From: DP-36 sp036004365
Lineage (GTDB): Bacteria; Desulfobacterota; Binatia; UBA9968
Length of the DNA stretch: 64,000 nucleotides
Assembly (NCBI GenBank): GCA_036004365.1
Contig: DASYRN010000200.1
Span: forward strand, 5,766-69,765
Reading direction: 5' to 3'
Positions 47,171 to 55,653 of this stretch are shown here, piece by piece; positions within the stretch are counted from its first letter, which is position 1, and each line of letters opens with the position of its first letter. The notes under the pieces were generated by a model that did not search any database, was not told the origin of the DNA, and worked only from the letters and a program-made list of their open reading frames with translations. A program made the position numbers and the translations under genes.

Positions 47171-47995
47171 ATGGCAATAAAGAACTATCAACCGACTTCG
47201 CCCGGCATCCGGTTTCGGACTGGTCTGACCTTCGAGGAGGTCACAAAAACGGACCCGGAAAAAGGTTTGCTTTTGCCTCTAAAGCGAAGTGGAGGGCGAA
47301 ACAACACAGGCCGGATCACGAGCGATCATCGGGGAGGAGGTCACAAGCGCCTTTATCGGCTGATCGATTTCAAGCGCGACAAGAAGGGAGTTCCGGGGAA
47401 GGTGGAGTCGATCGAATACGACCCCAACCGATCCGCGCGCATCGCGCTTCTTTGTTACGCCGATGGAGAAAAACGCTATATTCTTGCCCCGGATCAGCTC
47501 CGCGTAGGTGATTCGGTCATTTCCGGTGATGACAAGGTCGATATCCAGCCGGGAAACTCTCTGCCTCTGAAACTCATCCCCGTAGGCACAATGATTCACA
47601 ACATTGAGCTCAAAATCGGCAAAGGGGGCCAATTGGTTCGAAGTGCCGGGGCCGCGGCGCAACTGATGGCGAAGGAGGGGAAATATGCACTGGTTAAGCT
47701 TCCCTCTGGAGAACTGCGTAACGTGCTTGCGGAGTGCCGCGCGACCGTGGGGCAGGTCGGGAATCTTGAGCAGGAAAATATCTCTCTAGGGAAGGCGGGT
47801 AGGGTACGTTGGCTGGGGAGAAAGCCGGTGACGCGCGGGATCGCCAAGAATCCTGTGGATCACCCCCACGGCGGAGGGGAGGGTCGTTCCAAGGGAAATC
47901 ACCCCCAGACTCCTTGGGGAAAGCCAACTAAGGGATACAAGACAAGAAAGAACCGCGCATCGGATAAGTATATTGTGAAGCGGAAAGAGGGCTAA
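47171..47995 (+). CDS. rplB: 50S ribosomal protein L2
   Basis: 274 residues. Large-subunit protein essential for subunit association and peptidyl transfer. The KSGGRNNTGRITSDHRGGGHKRLYR N-terminal region, and the conserved RGIAKNPVDHPHGGGEGRS with the catalysis-associated histidine, are present. Starts 103 nt after rplW; the gap holds the palindrome described above. Confidence 0.98.
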   Translation: MAIKNYQPTSPGIRFRTGLTFEEVTKTDPEKGLLLPLKRSGGRNNTGRITSDHRGGGHKRLYRLIDFKRDKKGVPGKVESIEYDPNRSARIALLCYADGEKRYILAPDQLRVGDSVISGDDKVDIQPGNSLPLKLIPVGTMIHNIELKIGKGGQLVRSAGAAAQLMAKEGKYALVKLPSGELRNVLAECRATVGQVGNLEQENISLGKAGRVRWLGRKPVTRGIAKNPVDHPHGGGEGRSKGNHPQTPWGKPTKGYKTRKNRASDKYIVKRKEG

Positions 47996-47996
47996 G

Positions 47997-48371
47997 ATGG
48001 CACGCTCAGTCAAAAAGGGGCCTTTTGTGGATGAACATCTCAGGCGTAAGGTCGAGGCGATGAATAGCACCAAAGAAAGGAAGGTCTTAAAAACATGGTC
48101 GCGCCGCTCCACGATTACACCTGAAATGGTCGGCCACACGATTGCCGTCCATAATGGGAGAAAATTTATTCCGGTTTTTATCACGGAGAATATGGTCGGC
48201 CACAAACTGGGTGAGTTCGCCCCGACAAGAACCTTTTACGTGCATTCCGGCGACCGTAAAGGAGAGGCCAAGGAGACGGTTCCTGCAGGAGGCCCATCGG
48301 CGCCCGGTGCTCCCACCCCTCAACCGACTGCTGCCGCGCCCAAACCGGCCGCGGCTCCGAAGCCCAGTTAG
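47997..48371 (+). CDS. rpsS: 30S ribosomal protein S19 with C-terminal extension
   Basis: 124 residues; the family is usually about 92. Core complete: MARSVKKGPFVDEHLRRKVEAMN, WSRRSTITPEMVGHTIAVHNGRKFIPVFITENMVGHKLGEFAPTRTF. From about residue 88 a low-complexity Pro/Ala tail follows (GGPSAPGAPTPQPTAAAPKP...). The tail is likely disordered and, from S19's place in the head beside S13 and the A-site tRNA, would project near the subunit interface. 1 nt after rplB. Confidence 0.97.
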   Translation: MARSVKKGPFVDEHLRRKVEAMNSTKERKVLKTWSRRSTITPEMVGHTIAVHNGRKFIPVFITENMVGHKLGEFAPTRTFYVHSGDRKGEAKETVPAGGPSAPGAPTPQPTAAAPKPAAAPKPS

Positions 48372-48397
48372 CGGCTTGAAAAGTCGAGAAGAGGCCA

Positions 48398-48733
48398 ATG
48401 GAAGCACGCGCCGTTACAAGGTTTGTGCGGATCTCTCCGCGAAAGGTAAGGCTGGTAGTGGATCAAATTCGGGGCAAGGGAGTTGAGGAGGCCATCAATA
48501 TTCTTAAGTTTGTCCCCAAGCGATCGGCGGGACTTGTGGCCAAGACCCTTCGGGCGGCGGTCGCCAACGCGGAGGGAACACAGAGTGTTGATGTAGATCG
48601 TCTCTATGTCAAGCGGGTCACGGTCGATGAAGGGGGTATGTGGAAGCGCTTTACCCCTCGAGCCATGGGGCGCGCTACCCGCATCCGCAAGAGGCTGAGC
48701 CATATCACTATCGTGGTGGACGAGAGGAGTTAA
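48398..48733 (+). CDS. rplV: 50S ribosomal protein L22
   Basis: 111 residues. Extended loop lines the exit tunnel at the macrolide-relevant constriction: YVKRVTVDEGGMWKRFTPRAMGRATRIRKRLSHITIVV. RFVRISPRKVRLVVDQIRGK is the N-terminal signature. Preceded by AAGAGG; 26 nt after rpsS. Confidence 0.98.
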   Translation: MEARAVTRFVRISPRKVRLVVDQIRGKGVEEAINILKFVPKRSAGLVAKTLRAAVANAEGTQSVDVDRLYVKRVTVDEGGMWKRFTPRAMGRATRIRKRLSHITIVVDERS

Positions 48734-48739
48734 TCCTTT

Positions 48740-49402
48740 ATGGGTCAAAAAACGCATCCCAAAATCTTTCGCATCGGGGTCATCGAATCTTGGGATTCCA
48801 AGTGGTACGCGCGTCAGGACTACGCGAGACTCCTCCACGAAGATTTCAAAATCAAAAAGTTTTTGAAGACTCGCCTCTATCATGCCGGGATTTCCAAGAT
48901 CGAGATTGAAAGGGCGGCTAATAAGGCCAAGATTAATATCCATACCGCCCGTCCTGGAATTGTCATCGGCAAGAAGGGTGCGGAAATAGAAAAGTTAAAG
49001 GAAGAACTTGCGCGTTTGGCGAGCCGTGAGATCTATCTCAACATCATTGAAGTACGCCGTCCAGATTTAGATGCCCAGCTTGTGGGGGAGAACGTCGCAT
49101 TGCAACTAGAGCGACGAGTCGCTTTCCGTCGAGCGATGAAGGAGAGCGTTTCAAGGGCGTTGCGAATGGGCGCCCAAGGAATCAAGATTCAATGTGCCGG
49201 CAGGCTGGGTGGGAACGAGATCGCGCGCACCGAGTGGTACCGCGAAGGTCGAGTGCCTCTGCACACCTTACGCGCTGATATCAGTTATGGTTTTGCCGAG
49301 GCTCGGACGACTTACGGGGTAATCGGCGTCAAGGTCTGGATTTTCCGTGGCGAGATTCTGACCGAGGAGGAGGAGCAGCAGAAGGTCGCCATGGGAGCCT
49401 AA
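48740..49402 (+). CDS. rpsC: 30S ribosomal protein S3
   Basis: 220 residues. KH domain (RPGIVIGKKGAEIEKLKEEL) binds 16S rRNA; with S4 and S5 it forms the mRNA entry helicase. MGQKTHPKIFRIG and GRLGGNEIARTEWYREGRVPLHTLRADISYG are conserved. QKTHPKIFR replaces the usual QKVHPxGFR. 6 nt after rplV. Confidence 0.98.
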   Translation: MGQKTHPKIFRIGVIESWDSKWYARQDYARLLHEDFKIKKFLKTRLYHAGISKIEIERAANKAKINIHTARPGIVIGKKGAEIEKLKEELARLASREIYLNIIEVRRPDLDAQLVGENVALQLERRVAFRRAMKESVSRALRMGAQGIKIQCAGRLGGNEIARTEWYREGRVPLHTLRADISYGFAEARTTYGVIGVKVWIFRGEILTEEEEQQKVAMGA

Positions 49403-49404
49403 CA

Positions 49405-49460
49405 ATTTTTGATTTTGGGTTTTAGATTTAATCGAAAATGGGCAATCCAAAATCAAAAAT
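49405..49460 (+). repeat. ATTTTGGATT-family palindrome, rpsC-rplP spacer
   Basis: Arms ATTTTTGATTTTGGGTT (49405-49421) and AATCCAAAATCAAAAAT (49444-49460), 16 of 17 paired, around a 22-nt loop. Starts 2 nt after the rpsC stop. Confidence 0.8.
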
Positions 49461-49489
49461 AAGCGCAGTGGCCTAGGATTAGGGAGAGG

Positions 49490-49915
49490 ATGTTAGAGCC
49501 AAAGAAAGTAAAATACCGCAAGCAGCAGAAGGGGAGAAGAGGCGGGACCGCCTGGAGAGGCGCCACGTTGGCCTTCGGGGACTACGGACTCAAGGCCATC
49601 GGACGAGGTTGGATGTCCGCCCGCGAGATAGAGGCGGCGCGAGTGGCTTTGACCCGTTATTTGAAACGGGGCGGAAAAGTCTGGATCCGTATTTTTCCTG
49701 ACAAGCCGATAACGAAGAAACCCGCGGAGACTCGTATGGGGAAAGGAAAGGGCGCTCCGGAGGGATGGGTGGCTGTGATCAAGCCGGGAAGAATCCTCTT
49801 TGAGATGGAGGGAGTAGAGCACGATTTAGCCCGAGAGGCTTTTCGCTTGGCTTCTCATAAACTTTCTATCCCTACTCTTTTCGTGGAACGGAGAGGTGTG
49901 GTGCATGGAAGTTAA
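49490..49915 (+). CDS. rplP: 50S ribosomal protein L16
   Basis: 141 residues. Helps position the A-site tRNA on the large subunit. MLEPKKVKYRKQQKGRRGGTAWRGATLAFGDYGLKA and RVWIRIFPDKPIT-type segment (here KVWIRIFPDKPITKKPAETRMGKGKGAPEGWVAVIKPGRILFEM) are diagnostic. GGGAGAGG stands directly before the ATG. Overlaps rpmC by 11 nt. Confidence 0.98.
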   Translation: MLEPKKVKYRKQQKGRRGGTAWRGATLAFGDYGLKAIGRGWMSAREIEAARVALTRYLKRGGKVWIRIFPDKPITKKPAETRMGKGKGAPEGWVAVIKPGRILFEMEGVEHDLAREAFRLASHKLSIPTLFVERRGVVHGS

Positions 49916-50108
49916 AGAGATGAGAGATATGAGCATGGACGAGCTGATCCAGAAGCGGGGGGAGCTTCGTGAGTCGATCTTTAATCTAAAACTCAAGAGG
50001 GCGACCAGTCGGCTCGAGAGTCCTATGAAATTACGAGAGGCCAGAAAGGATTTGGCTCGCATCGAAACTATTTTGACGGAGAGGGAATTGCAGGGAGCGA
50101 GGGGATAG
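49905..50108 (+). CDS. rpmC: 50S ribosomal protein L29
   Basis: 67 residues from the ATG at 49905 (MEVKEMRDMSMDELIQK), inside the end of rplP; an upstream ATG at 49896 is also in frame. Two-helix protein near the tunnel exit, partner of L23. LRESIFNLKLKRATSRLESPMKLREARKDLARIETIL is typical. rpsQ starts 1 nt later. Confidence 0.96.
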   Translation: MEVKEMRDMSMDELIQKRGELRESIFNLKLKRATSRLESPMKLREARKDLARIETILTERELQGARG

Positions 50109-50109
50109 C

Positions 50110-50397
50110 ATGGCCGAGAGGCGGGTGCGAAAAGAGCGCAGGGGGCTGGTTATCAGCAATCGGATGCAGAACACCGTGGTGGTTTCCATCGGTCGGACGG
50201 TCATGCACCCCAAATACAGGAAGTACCTGAAGTTGCAAAGCCACGTGAAGGCCCATGATGAGAAGAACGAATGCCAGATAGGTGATCGAGTGTCGATCGT
50301 TGAATGCCGTCCCTTGAGTCGGGAAAAACGCTGGCGGGTGCGCCGCATCTTGGAGCGGGCGGCACAGGCAGAGGGGGATGCGGAGGCGCGTGGATGA
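50110..50397 (+). CDS. rpsQ: 30S ribosomal protein S17
   Basis: 95 residues. Primary 16S-binding OB-fold protein. RKERRGLVISNRMQNTVVVSIGRTVMHPKYRKYLKLQSHVKAHDEKNECQIGDRVSIVECRPLSREKRWRV covers the whole family pattern. Stop overlaps the rplN start (ATGA). Confidence 0.97.
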   Translation: MAERRVRKERRGLVISNRMQNTVVVSIGRTVMHPKYRKYLKLQSHVKAHDEKNECQIGDRVSIVECRPLSREKRWRVRRILERAAQAEGDAEARG

Positions 50398-50762
50398 TTC
50401 AGATGAGAACGGTGTTAGATGTTGCGGACAATTCCGGTGCCCGCAAAGTCCAATGCATCAAGGTCTTGGGTGGAAGCAAGCGCAAATACGCCTCCATCGG
50501 AGATGTCATTGTTGTGTCAGTGAAAGAGGCGAACCCCAACGCAAAGGTGAAAAAGGGAGACGTGATGAAAGCTGTGGTCGTGCGAACCGCCAAGGAGCTA
50601 GGGCGGGGGGACGGAACCTATATTAAGTTTGATAACAATTCGGCGGTCCTAATCGACAATCAGAAAGAACCGATCGGTACGCGTATTTTCGGACCTGTAG
50701 CGCGCGAGCTTAGAGCAAAAAAGTTTATGAAGATTATTTCACTCGCGCCGGAGGTGCTTTAA
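50394..50762 (+). CDS. rplN: 50S ribosomal protein L14
   Basis: 122 residues from MIQMRTVLDVADNSGARKVQC at 50394. The open frame extends back to 50304 but that part lies inside rpsQ and has no family match. Contacts 16S helix 14 as a subunit bridge. GDVIVVSVKEANPNAKVKKGDVMKAVVVR and GTRIFGPVARELR are conserved. Confidence 0.98.
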   Translation: MIQMRTVLDVADNSGARKVQCIKVLGGSKRKYASIGDVIVVSVKEANPNAKVKKGDVMKAVVVRTAKELGRGDGTYIKFDNNSAVLIDNQKEPIGTRIFGPVARELRAKKFMKIISLAPEVL

Positions 50763-50826
50763 AATTTTGGATTTTGGATTGCCGATTTTAGATTAATCAA
50801 AAATCCAAAATCTCAAATCGAAAATT
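50763..50826 (+). repeat. ATTTTGGATT-family palindrome, rplN-rplX spacer
   Basis: Core arms ATTTTGGATT (50771-50780) and AATCCAAAAT (50802-50811), perfect; outer arms AATTTT (50763-50768) and AAAATT (50821-50826), perfect. Fills the whole 69-nt gap, starting at the rplN stop. Confidence 0.8.
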
Positions 50827-50831
50827 GGAAC

Positions 50832-51143
50832 ATGAACATTCGTAAGAACGATAGCGTGATGGTCGTTGCGGGTAGGGAGCGCGGGAAGACCGGCAAGGTG
50901 CTGAGGGTCATTCCCAAGAAGAATGTTGCCGTCATTGAGCGAGTGAATCTGGTCAAGCGGCACACCCGCCCCAGGGGGCCCCAACAGTCGGGTGGAATCT
51001 TGGAAAAAGAGGCGCCTCTTCGGCTTTCTAATCTTATGATCATGTGTGACAAGTGCAACGCTCCGGTCCGAGTCGGAAGAAAGTTCTTGGCGAGCGGCGA
51101 GAAGGTCCGTATCTGCCGGCGTTGTGGTGAACCTTTGGAATGA
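50832..51143 (+). CDS. rplX: 50S ribosomal protein L24
   Basis: 103 residues. KOW domain (IRKNDSVMVVAGRERGKTGKVLRVIPKKN) that starts 50S assembly. The C-terminal part carries two CxxC pairs (CDKC and CRRC), a likely zinc knuckle found in many but not all L24 proteins. Overlaps rplE by 4 nt (ATGA). Confidence 0.97.
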   Translation: MNIRKNDSVMVVAGRERGKTGKVLRVIPKKNVAVIERVNLVKRHTRPRGPQQSGGILEKEAPLRLSNLMIMCDKCNAPVRVGRKFLASGEKVRICRRCGEPLE

Positions 51144-51730
51144 GTGAGCTTTTAGTTAAATCGGGACCGCTGGTCGAAACTAATAGTATGACACCGCGAC
51201 TGAAAAAAAAGTACCAAGAAGAGGTGGTTCCGGCGATGATGAAGGAGTTCGGCTACAAAAACCATCTCCAGGTGCCGCGCTTGGAAAAAGTTAGCTTAAA
51301 TCTGGGCTTGAGTGAAGCGCTTCAGAATATCAAGGCTCTGGATGTGGCCGTCGCGGAGATTGCGGCGATCACTGGTCAGAAGCCGGTTATCACACGCGCT
51401 AAGAAAGCTATTGCTAATTTTAAGTTGCGCGAGGGGGTCGCCATCGGCTGCATGGTAACATTGAGGCGCGAGCGGATGTATGAGTTCTTAGACCGTTTGA
51501 TCCACGTGGCCTTGGCTCGCGTGAGAGATTTTAAAGGAATTTCGGATCGCTCTTTTGACGGCCGTGGAAACTACTCTCTCGGCATCAAGGAACAGATCAT
51601 TTTCCCTGAGATCCAGGCGGACAAGGTCGACAAAACGAGAGGACTGACAGTCTCTATCGTGACAACAGCCGGGACGGATCAAGAAGGCAGAGCCTTGCTC
51701 AAGTATTTGGGGATGCCGTTCACGAGTTAA
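51140..51730 (+). CDS. rplE: 50S ribosomal protein L5
   Basis: 196 residues from the ATG overlapping rplX; the family is usually about 180. The core begins at MTPRLKKKYQEEVVPAMMKEF (51188), so the first 16 residues may be an extension or that internal ATG may be used. Binds 5S rRNA and contacts P-site tRNA. LEKVSLNLGLSEALQNIKAL, ITGQKPVITRAKKAIANFKLREG and VTLRRERMYEFLDRLI are conserved. Confidence 0.97.
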   Translation: MSELLVKSGPLVETNSMTPRLKKKYQEEVVPAMMKEFGYKNHLQVPRLEKVSLNLGLSEALQNIKALDVAVAEIAAITGQKPVITRAKKAIANFKLREGVAIGCMVTLRRERMYEFLDRLIHVALARVRDFKGISDRSFDGRGNYSLGIKEQIIFPEIQADKVDKTRGLTVSIVTTAGTDQEGRALLKYLGMPFTS

Positions 51731-51744
51731 AGAGGGAGAGTTCC

Positions 51745-51930
51745 TTGGCAAAAAAATGTCTTCGGATCAAAGCGGAGAGACCCAACAAGTTCAAGGTGCG
51801 GCAGTATAACCGCTGTCCGATCTGCGGCAGGGCCAGGGCTTTTTTCCGACGCTTTCGGATGTGCCGAATTTGCCTGAGGGATCTGGCCCGTAAAGGCCAT
51901 ATCCCAGGATTGATTAAGGCGAGCTGGTAA
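51745..51930 (+). CDS. rpsN: 30S ribosomal protein S14, zinc (type Z) form
   Basis: 61 residues, TTG start with GAGGGAGAG upstream. Four cysteines in CPIC and CRIC bind zinc; RPNKFKVRQYNRCPICGRARAFFRRFRMCRICLRDLARKGHIPGL is the typical short form. Needed for late 30S head assembly. Confidence 0.97.
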   Translation: MAKKCLRIKAERPNKFKVRQYNRCPICGRARAFFRRFRMCRICLRDLARKGHIPGLIKASW

Positions 51931-51946
51931 TCCACGGTAGAACAAA

Positions 51947-52351
51947 ATGGCTATGACAGATCCGATCGCGGACATGTTCACCCGGATCCGAAATGCGGCC
52001 CAGGCTCGGCATGAGGCCGTCGGTGTCCCTTGGTCGCGTATCAAGGAGCGTATCGCCAGGATCTTGGTCGAAGAAGGATATTTGCAGGACGTGAAAAGAG
52101 TAAAGGCCAAGGGTTGGGCCGGCGAGGAGCTCCGCATCCAATTGAAATTCGATAAGAACAACGAGCCAGTGATTTCCGGGCTAAAGAGGGTAAGTAAACC
52201 CAGCATGCGAGTCTATGTGGGGGTCCGAGAGATTCCCCCTGTCCGCAAGGGTTTGGGGATCAGTATCCTTTCGACCCCCAGGGGGATCCTCGCAGATAGG
52301 GAAGCGCAAAAAGCCAAGGTGGGCGGGGAATTGATTTGCTCCGTGTGGTGA
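51947..52351 (+). CDS. rpsH: 30S ribosomal protein S8
   Basis: 134 residues. Primary 16S-binding protein; in E. coli the translational repressor of the spc operon, binding near rplE. MTDPIADMFTRIRNA, VISGLKRVSKPSMRVYVG, GLGISILSTPRGILADREA-type motif and GGELICSVW end are all present. The spc gene order around it is normal apart from missing rpmD. Confidence 0.98.
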   Translation: MAMTDPIADMFTRIRNAAQARHEAVGVPWSRIKERIARILVEEGYLQDVKRVKAKGWAGEELRIQLKFDKNNEPVISGLKRVSKPSMRVYVGVREIPPVRKGLGISILSTPRGILADREAQKAKVGGELICSVW

Positions 52352-52370
52352 TTCAGGCTGAGGTCTAAGA

Positions 52371-52922
52371 GTGTCACGCATTGGAAGACTGCCCATAGCG
52401 ATCCCTAGTGGAATCAAAGTCATTTTAGAGGATCGGGCCGTTCGTGTTGAAGGGCCAAAAGGAAAGCTCAGCGCGGCAATTCCTTCCGGGGTCCAGGTAA
52501 AGATGGAGGGAAATCTACTGCGGATAAACCGGGAGGCCGACGATAGAGAAATCCGGGCTCTCCATGGGCTTACCAGGAAGCTCGTCGCCAACATGGTCGA
52601 GGGAGTGAGCCGGGGCTTTAGCCGCGTTTTGGAGATTAACGGTGTGGGTTACCGGGCGGAGGTCAAGGGTTCAGAGCTCCATTTGACTCTCGGGTTTTCC
52701 CATCCCGTTGTTTTTCCTTTACCGCCGGGAGTGACGGCGACGGTAGAGCGGCAAGTTGTGGTTACCCTCCAAGGCGCCGACAAGCAGCTGCTAGGCAAGA
52801 CCGCGGCCATGTTGAGGGCTCTTAGGCCTCCAGAGCCTTACAAAGGTAAGGGGATCAAGTACCGCGAAGAAGTCATCAAACGCAAGGCCGGCAAGGCGGT
52901 CGGTGCAGCCGGTTCTGCTTAA
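52371..52922 (+). CDS. rplF: 50S ribosomal protein L6
   Basis: 183 residues, GTG start with GAGG upstream. Near the factor-binding site. MSRIGRLPIAIPSGI, NMVEGVSRGFSRVLEINGVGYRAEVKG, LTLGFSHPVVFPLPPGV, and PEPYKGKGIKYREEVIKRKAGKAVGA near the end are the family pattern. Confidence 0.98.
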   Translation: MSRIGRLPIAIPSGIKVILEDRAVRVEGPKGKLSAAIPSGVQVKMEGNLLRINREADDREIRALHGLTRKLVANMVEGVSRGFSRVLEINGVGYRAEVKGSELHLTLGFSHPVVFPLPPGVTATVERQVVVTLQGADKQLLGKTAAMLRALRPPEPYKGKGIKYREEVIKRKAGKAVGAAGSA

Positions 52923-52939
52923 ACTGTGGATTGTAGAGG

Positions 52940-53305
52940 ATGTTGACAAATCAGAGACAACTTGGAAGAAAGCGCCGACAGGACCGGGTCCGGAAGAAAG
53001 TTTGGGGGACCGATGCGAGTCCGCGGCTTTGTGTGTATCGAAGTCTGAAGCACATCTATGCCCAGGTCATCTCCGACGAAAAAGGGGCGACCCTCGCTTC
53101 TGTCTCAACTCTCTCTAAGGATTTGCGGGGGAGGCTCAAAAAGTCCAAGCGTATGGATGCGGCCAGAGAGGTGGGGCTGGTTTTAGCTCGGCTCTGCAAG
53201 GAGAAAAACATTACGAGAGTCATTTTTGATCGCAACGGATTTATTTTTCATGGGCGCGTGAAGGCCTTGGCGGAGGCGGCGCGCGAGGGAGGCCTAGTCT
53301 TTTAG
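52940..53305 (+). CDS. rplR: 50S ribosomal protein L18
   Basis: 121 residues. Binds 5S rRNA with L5. RRQDRVRKKVWGTDASPRLCVYRSLKHIYAQVISDEKGATLASVST and the glycine-rich FDRNGFIFHGRVKALAEAAREGGLVF end are typical. Starts 17 nt after rplF. Confidence 0.98.
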   Translation: MLTNQRQLGRKRRQDRVRKKVWGTDASPRLCVYRSLKHIYAQVISDEKGATLASVSTLSKDLRGRLKKSKRMDAAREVGLVLARLCKEKNITRVIFDRNGFIFHGRVKALAEAAREGGLVF

Positions 53306-53306
53306 G

Positions 53307-53365
53307 ACTGAGTGACGAGTGCCAAGGGCTGAGTTTTCCTCATTGCTCAGTCCTCAGCACTCAGT
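53307..53365 (+). repeat. Nested palindrome in rplR-rpsE spacer
   Basis: Outer arms ACTGAGTG (53307-53314) and CACTCAGT (53358-53365), perfect; inner arms GGGCTGAG (53326-53333) and CTCAGTCC (53346-53353) with one G-T pair. Starts 2 nt after the rplR stop and fills the 71-nt gap. Confidence 0.7.
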
Positions 53366-53376
53366 ACTGGAGCGAG

Positions 53377-53874
53377 ATGGAACGGATCGATCCACAGGGT
53401 CTGGAATTAAAAGAAAGGGTGGTCCACATCAGCCGGGTAGCCAAGGTGGTCAAGGGAGGTCGCCGTTTTAGCTTCAACGCCTTGATCGTTGTTGGAGATG
53501 GAAAGGCCACCGTCGGTTATGGTTTAGGCAAAGCCAAGGAAGTGCCAGAGGCCATTCGCAAGGGCTTAGAACAGGCTAAGAAGGGTTTGATGAGGGTTCC
53601 AGTCGTTGATGGAACGATTCCTTTTGAGGTCACGGGTCGTTTCGGGGCCGGCTACGTCATACTTAAGCCTGCGTCCGAAGGGACGGGCGTGATTGCAGGA
53701 GGCGGCGTGCGCGCCGTGGTAGAAGCCGCAGGGATCCAGAATGTGCTTACTAAATGTATTGGCTCGAACAATCCGCATAATATGGTGAAGGCGACATTCG
53801 AGGCCTTGAAAGATCTCAAGCTGGCGGAAGAGATCGCCAGCAAGAGAGGCAAGAACTTAGCGGAGATTCGCTGA
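53377..53874 (+). CDS. rpsE: 30S ribosomal protein S5
   Basis: 165 residues. Lines the mRNA entry channel with S3 and S4 and affects fidelity. KERVVHISRVAKVVKGGRRFSFNALIVVGDGKATVGYGLGKAKEV and GTGVIAGGGVRAVVEAAGIQNVLTKCIGSNNPHNMVKA are conserved. Its stop is followed after 2 nt by rplO: there is no room for rpmD. Confidence 0.98.
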   Translation: MERIDPQGLELKERVVHISRVAKVVKGGRRFSFNALIVVGDGKATVGYGLGKAKEVPEAIRKGLEQAKKGLMRVPVVDGTIPFEVTGRFGAGYVILKPASEGTGVIAGGGVRAVVEAAGIQNVLTKCIGSNNPHNMVKATFEALKDLKLAEEIASKRGKNLAEIR

Positions 53875-53876
53875 TC

Positions 53877-54329
53877 ATGGATCTGCGTCATTTAAGACCG
53901 GCTCCGGGCTCTACGAAGGCGAGAAAACGCGTCGGTAGAGGAGATGGCTCGGGGCACGGGAAGACTTCGTGCCGAGGCCACAAAGGGCTTGGGGCCCGCT
54001 CCGGTGGAAGTGTGAGGCCGGGGTTTGAAGGTGGGCAGATGCCGCTTCAGCGGCGCGTGCCCAAGCGCGGATTTCGTAACGCCTTCAGAGAAAACAGGGC
54101 AATAGTCAATCTGGGACAGCTGGAGGTTTTTGCGTCAGGCAGCGAGGTCACGCCTGAGCTTTTGCGGGAACATGGACTGATCCACGGACGGGACACTCGG
54201 ATCAAGATCTTAGCCGATGGATCACTCTCTAAACCCCTGACTGTCAGGGCCCATGGGTTTTCCGCCAAGGCGAAGGAAAAAATTGAAGCCCTAGGCGGGA
54301 AAGCGGAGTTGCTGAGCTCTCATGCTTGA
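53877..54329 (+). CDS. rplO: 50S ribosomal protein L15
   Basis: 150 residues. Late-assembly large-subunit protein. DLRHLRPAPGSTKARKRVGRGDGSGHGKTSCRGHKGLGARSGG and the GFEGGQMPLQRRVPKRGF segment are diagnostic. Lies directly after rpsE without the usual rpmD in between; overlaps secY by 8 nt. Confidence 0.98.
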   Translation: MDLRHLRPAPGSTKARKRVGRGDGSGHGKTSCRGHKGLGARSGGSVRPGFEGGQMPLQRRVPKRGFRNAFRENRAIVNLGQLEVFASGSEVTPELLREHGLIHGRDTRIKILADGSLSKPLTVRAHGFSAKAKEKIEALGGKAELLSSHA

Positions 54330-55632
54330 CGGTTTTCAAAACGCGACCAGGATTCCGGAGCTTCGTCGGAAGCTTCTTTTCACGCTGGCGATGCTGGCTG
54401 TATATCGCCTGGGTGTGCACATCCCGACCCCGGGGATCGATCGACAAGCTCTGGCCGCCTTCTTTGACCGCGTCAAGGATACTATTTTCGGTCTTTTTAA
54501 TCTGTTCTCCGGCGGTGCGTTGGAGCAGTTCTCGGTCTTTTCTTTGGGTATTATGCCCTATATCAGTGCGTCGATCATTCTACAGCTTCTCACGGTGGTG
54601 TTTCCGTATTTGGAGCGGCTTTCCAAGGAAGGCGAAGTCGGTCGAAGAAAGATTACTCAGTATACCCGCTACGGAACCATCGTGCTTTCAATCATTCAGG
54701 GACTCATGATCAGTTTCGGACTCGAGGGCACCCGGGGTCCGGGAGGTGAGGCTATTGTCTTCGAGCCCGGATGGAAGTTCCGTCTCATGACGGTGATTAG
54801 TCTGAGTGCGGGAACGGCGTTTATCATGTGGCTCGGGGAGCAGATCACGGAGCGGGGTGTCGGTAATGGGATCTCTCTTATTATTTTCGCAGGAATCGTT
54901 GCCCGCTTACCCTCGGCGATCACGACGACTTTTCAGTTTGTTCGCGAAGGTGAGATCGGAATTTTGATTGTCCTTTTGGTCACGGTGCTCATGGTGCTTG
55001 TGGTGGGGGTCATTGTGTTTATGGAGCGCGGACAACGGAGGATCCCGGTCCAATATGCGAAGAGGGTTGTTGGACGTAGGATGTATGGCGGGCAGAGCTC
55101 CCACCTGCCGCTAAAGATCAATACTTCGGGAGTCATTCCGCCCATCTTTGCTTCTTCGATCCTGATCTTCCCTGCGACCCTGGCTCAGTTTGCTCCATTT
55201 CCTTGGACTCAAACGCTTGCGGGATATCTCGCTCCGGGTCAGTGGATGCACGATGTTTTATATGTCGGTTTGATCATCTTTTTTTGTTATTTTTATACTG
55301 CGGTTGTCTTTAATCCCGTGGATGTCGCCGAAAATATGAGGAAGTTCGGAGGGTACATACCGGGAATACGGCCCGGTCAAAAGACAGCAGAATTTATTGA
55401 CCGCGTGCTTTCTCGAATCACCCTAGGAGGGGCGATTTATCTTTCAGTAGTGGCGCTTCTACCCACCATTCTTATCGGCCAGTTTAACGTGCCCTTTTAC
55501 TTTGGCGGGACCGCGCTTCTGATCGTGGTTGGAGTGGCCATGGATACTGTGGCTCAAGTTGAAACACACATGATTACCCGTAACTACGAAGGGTTTATGA
55601 AGCGAGGTCGCCTGCGTGGGAGAAGAGGTTAA
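54322..55632 (+). CDS. secY: Preprotein translocase subunit SecY
   Basis: 436 residues with ten predicted membrane helices. Protein-conducting channel in the inner membrane, partner of SecE (30710). FTLAMLAVYRLGVHIPTPGID, the plug-region FSGGALEQFSVFSLGIMPYISASIILQLL, GERGVGNGISLIIFAGIVA-type loop (here TERGVGNGISL) and RRMYGGQSSHLPLKINTSGVIPPIFASS are family marks. Overlaps rplO by 8 nt. Confidence 0.98.
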   Translation: MLDGFQNATRIPELRRKLLFTLAMLAVYRLGVHIPTPGIDRQALAAFFDRVKDTIFGLFNLFSGGALEQFSVFSLGIMPYISASIILQLLTVVFPYLERLSKEGEVGRRKITQYTRYGTIVLSIIQGLMISFGLEGTRGPGGEAIVFEPGWKFRLMTVISLSAGTAFIMWLGEQITERGVGNGISLIIFAGIVARLPSAITTTFQFVREGEIGILIVLLVTVLMVLVVGVIVFMERGQRRIPVQYAKRVVGRRMYGGQSSHLPLKINTSGVIPPIFASSILIFPATLAQFAPFPWTQTLAGYLAPGQWMHDVLYVGLIIFFCYFYTAVVFNPVDVAENMRKFGGYIPGIRPGQKTAEFIDRVLSRITLGGAIYLSVVALLPTILIGQFNVPFYFGGTALLIVVGVAMDTVAQVETHMITRNYEGFMKRGRLRGRRG

Positions 55633-55653
55633 GAATAGCTTGGTGAACGTGTC

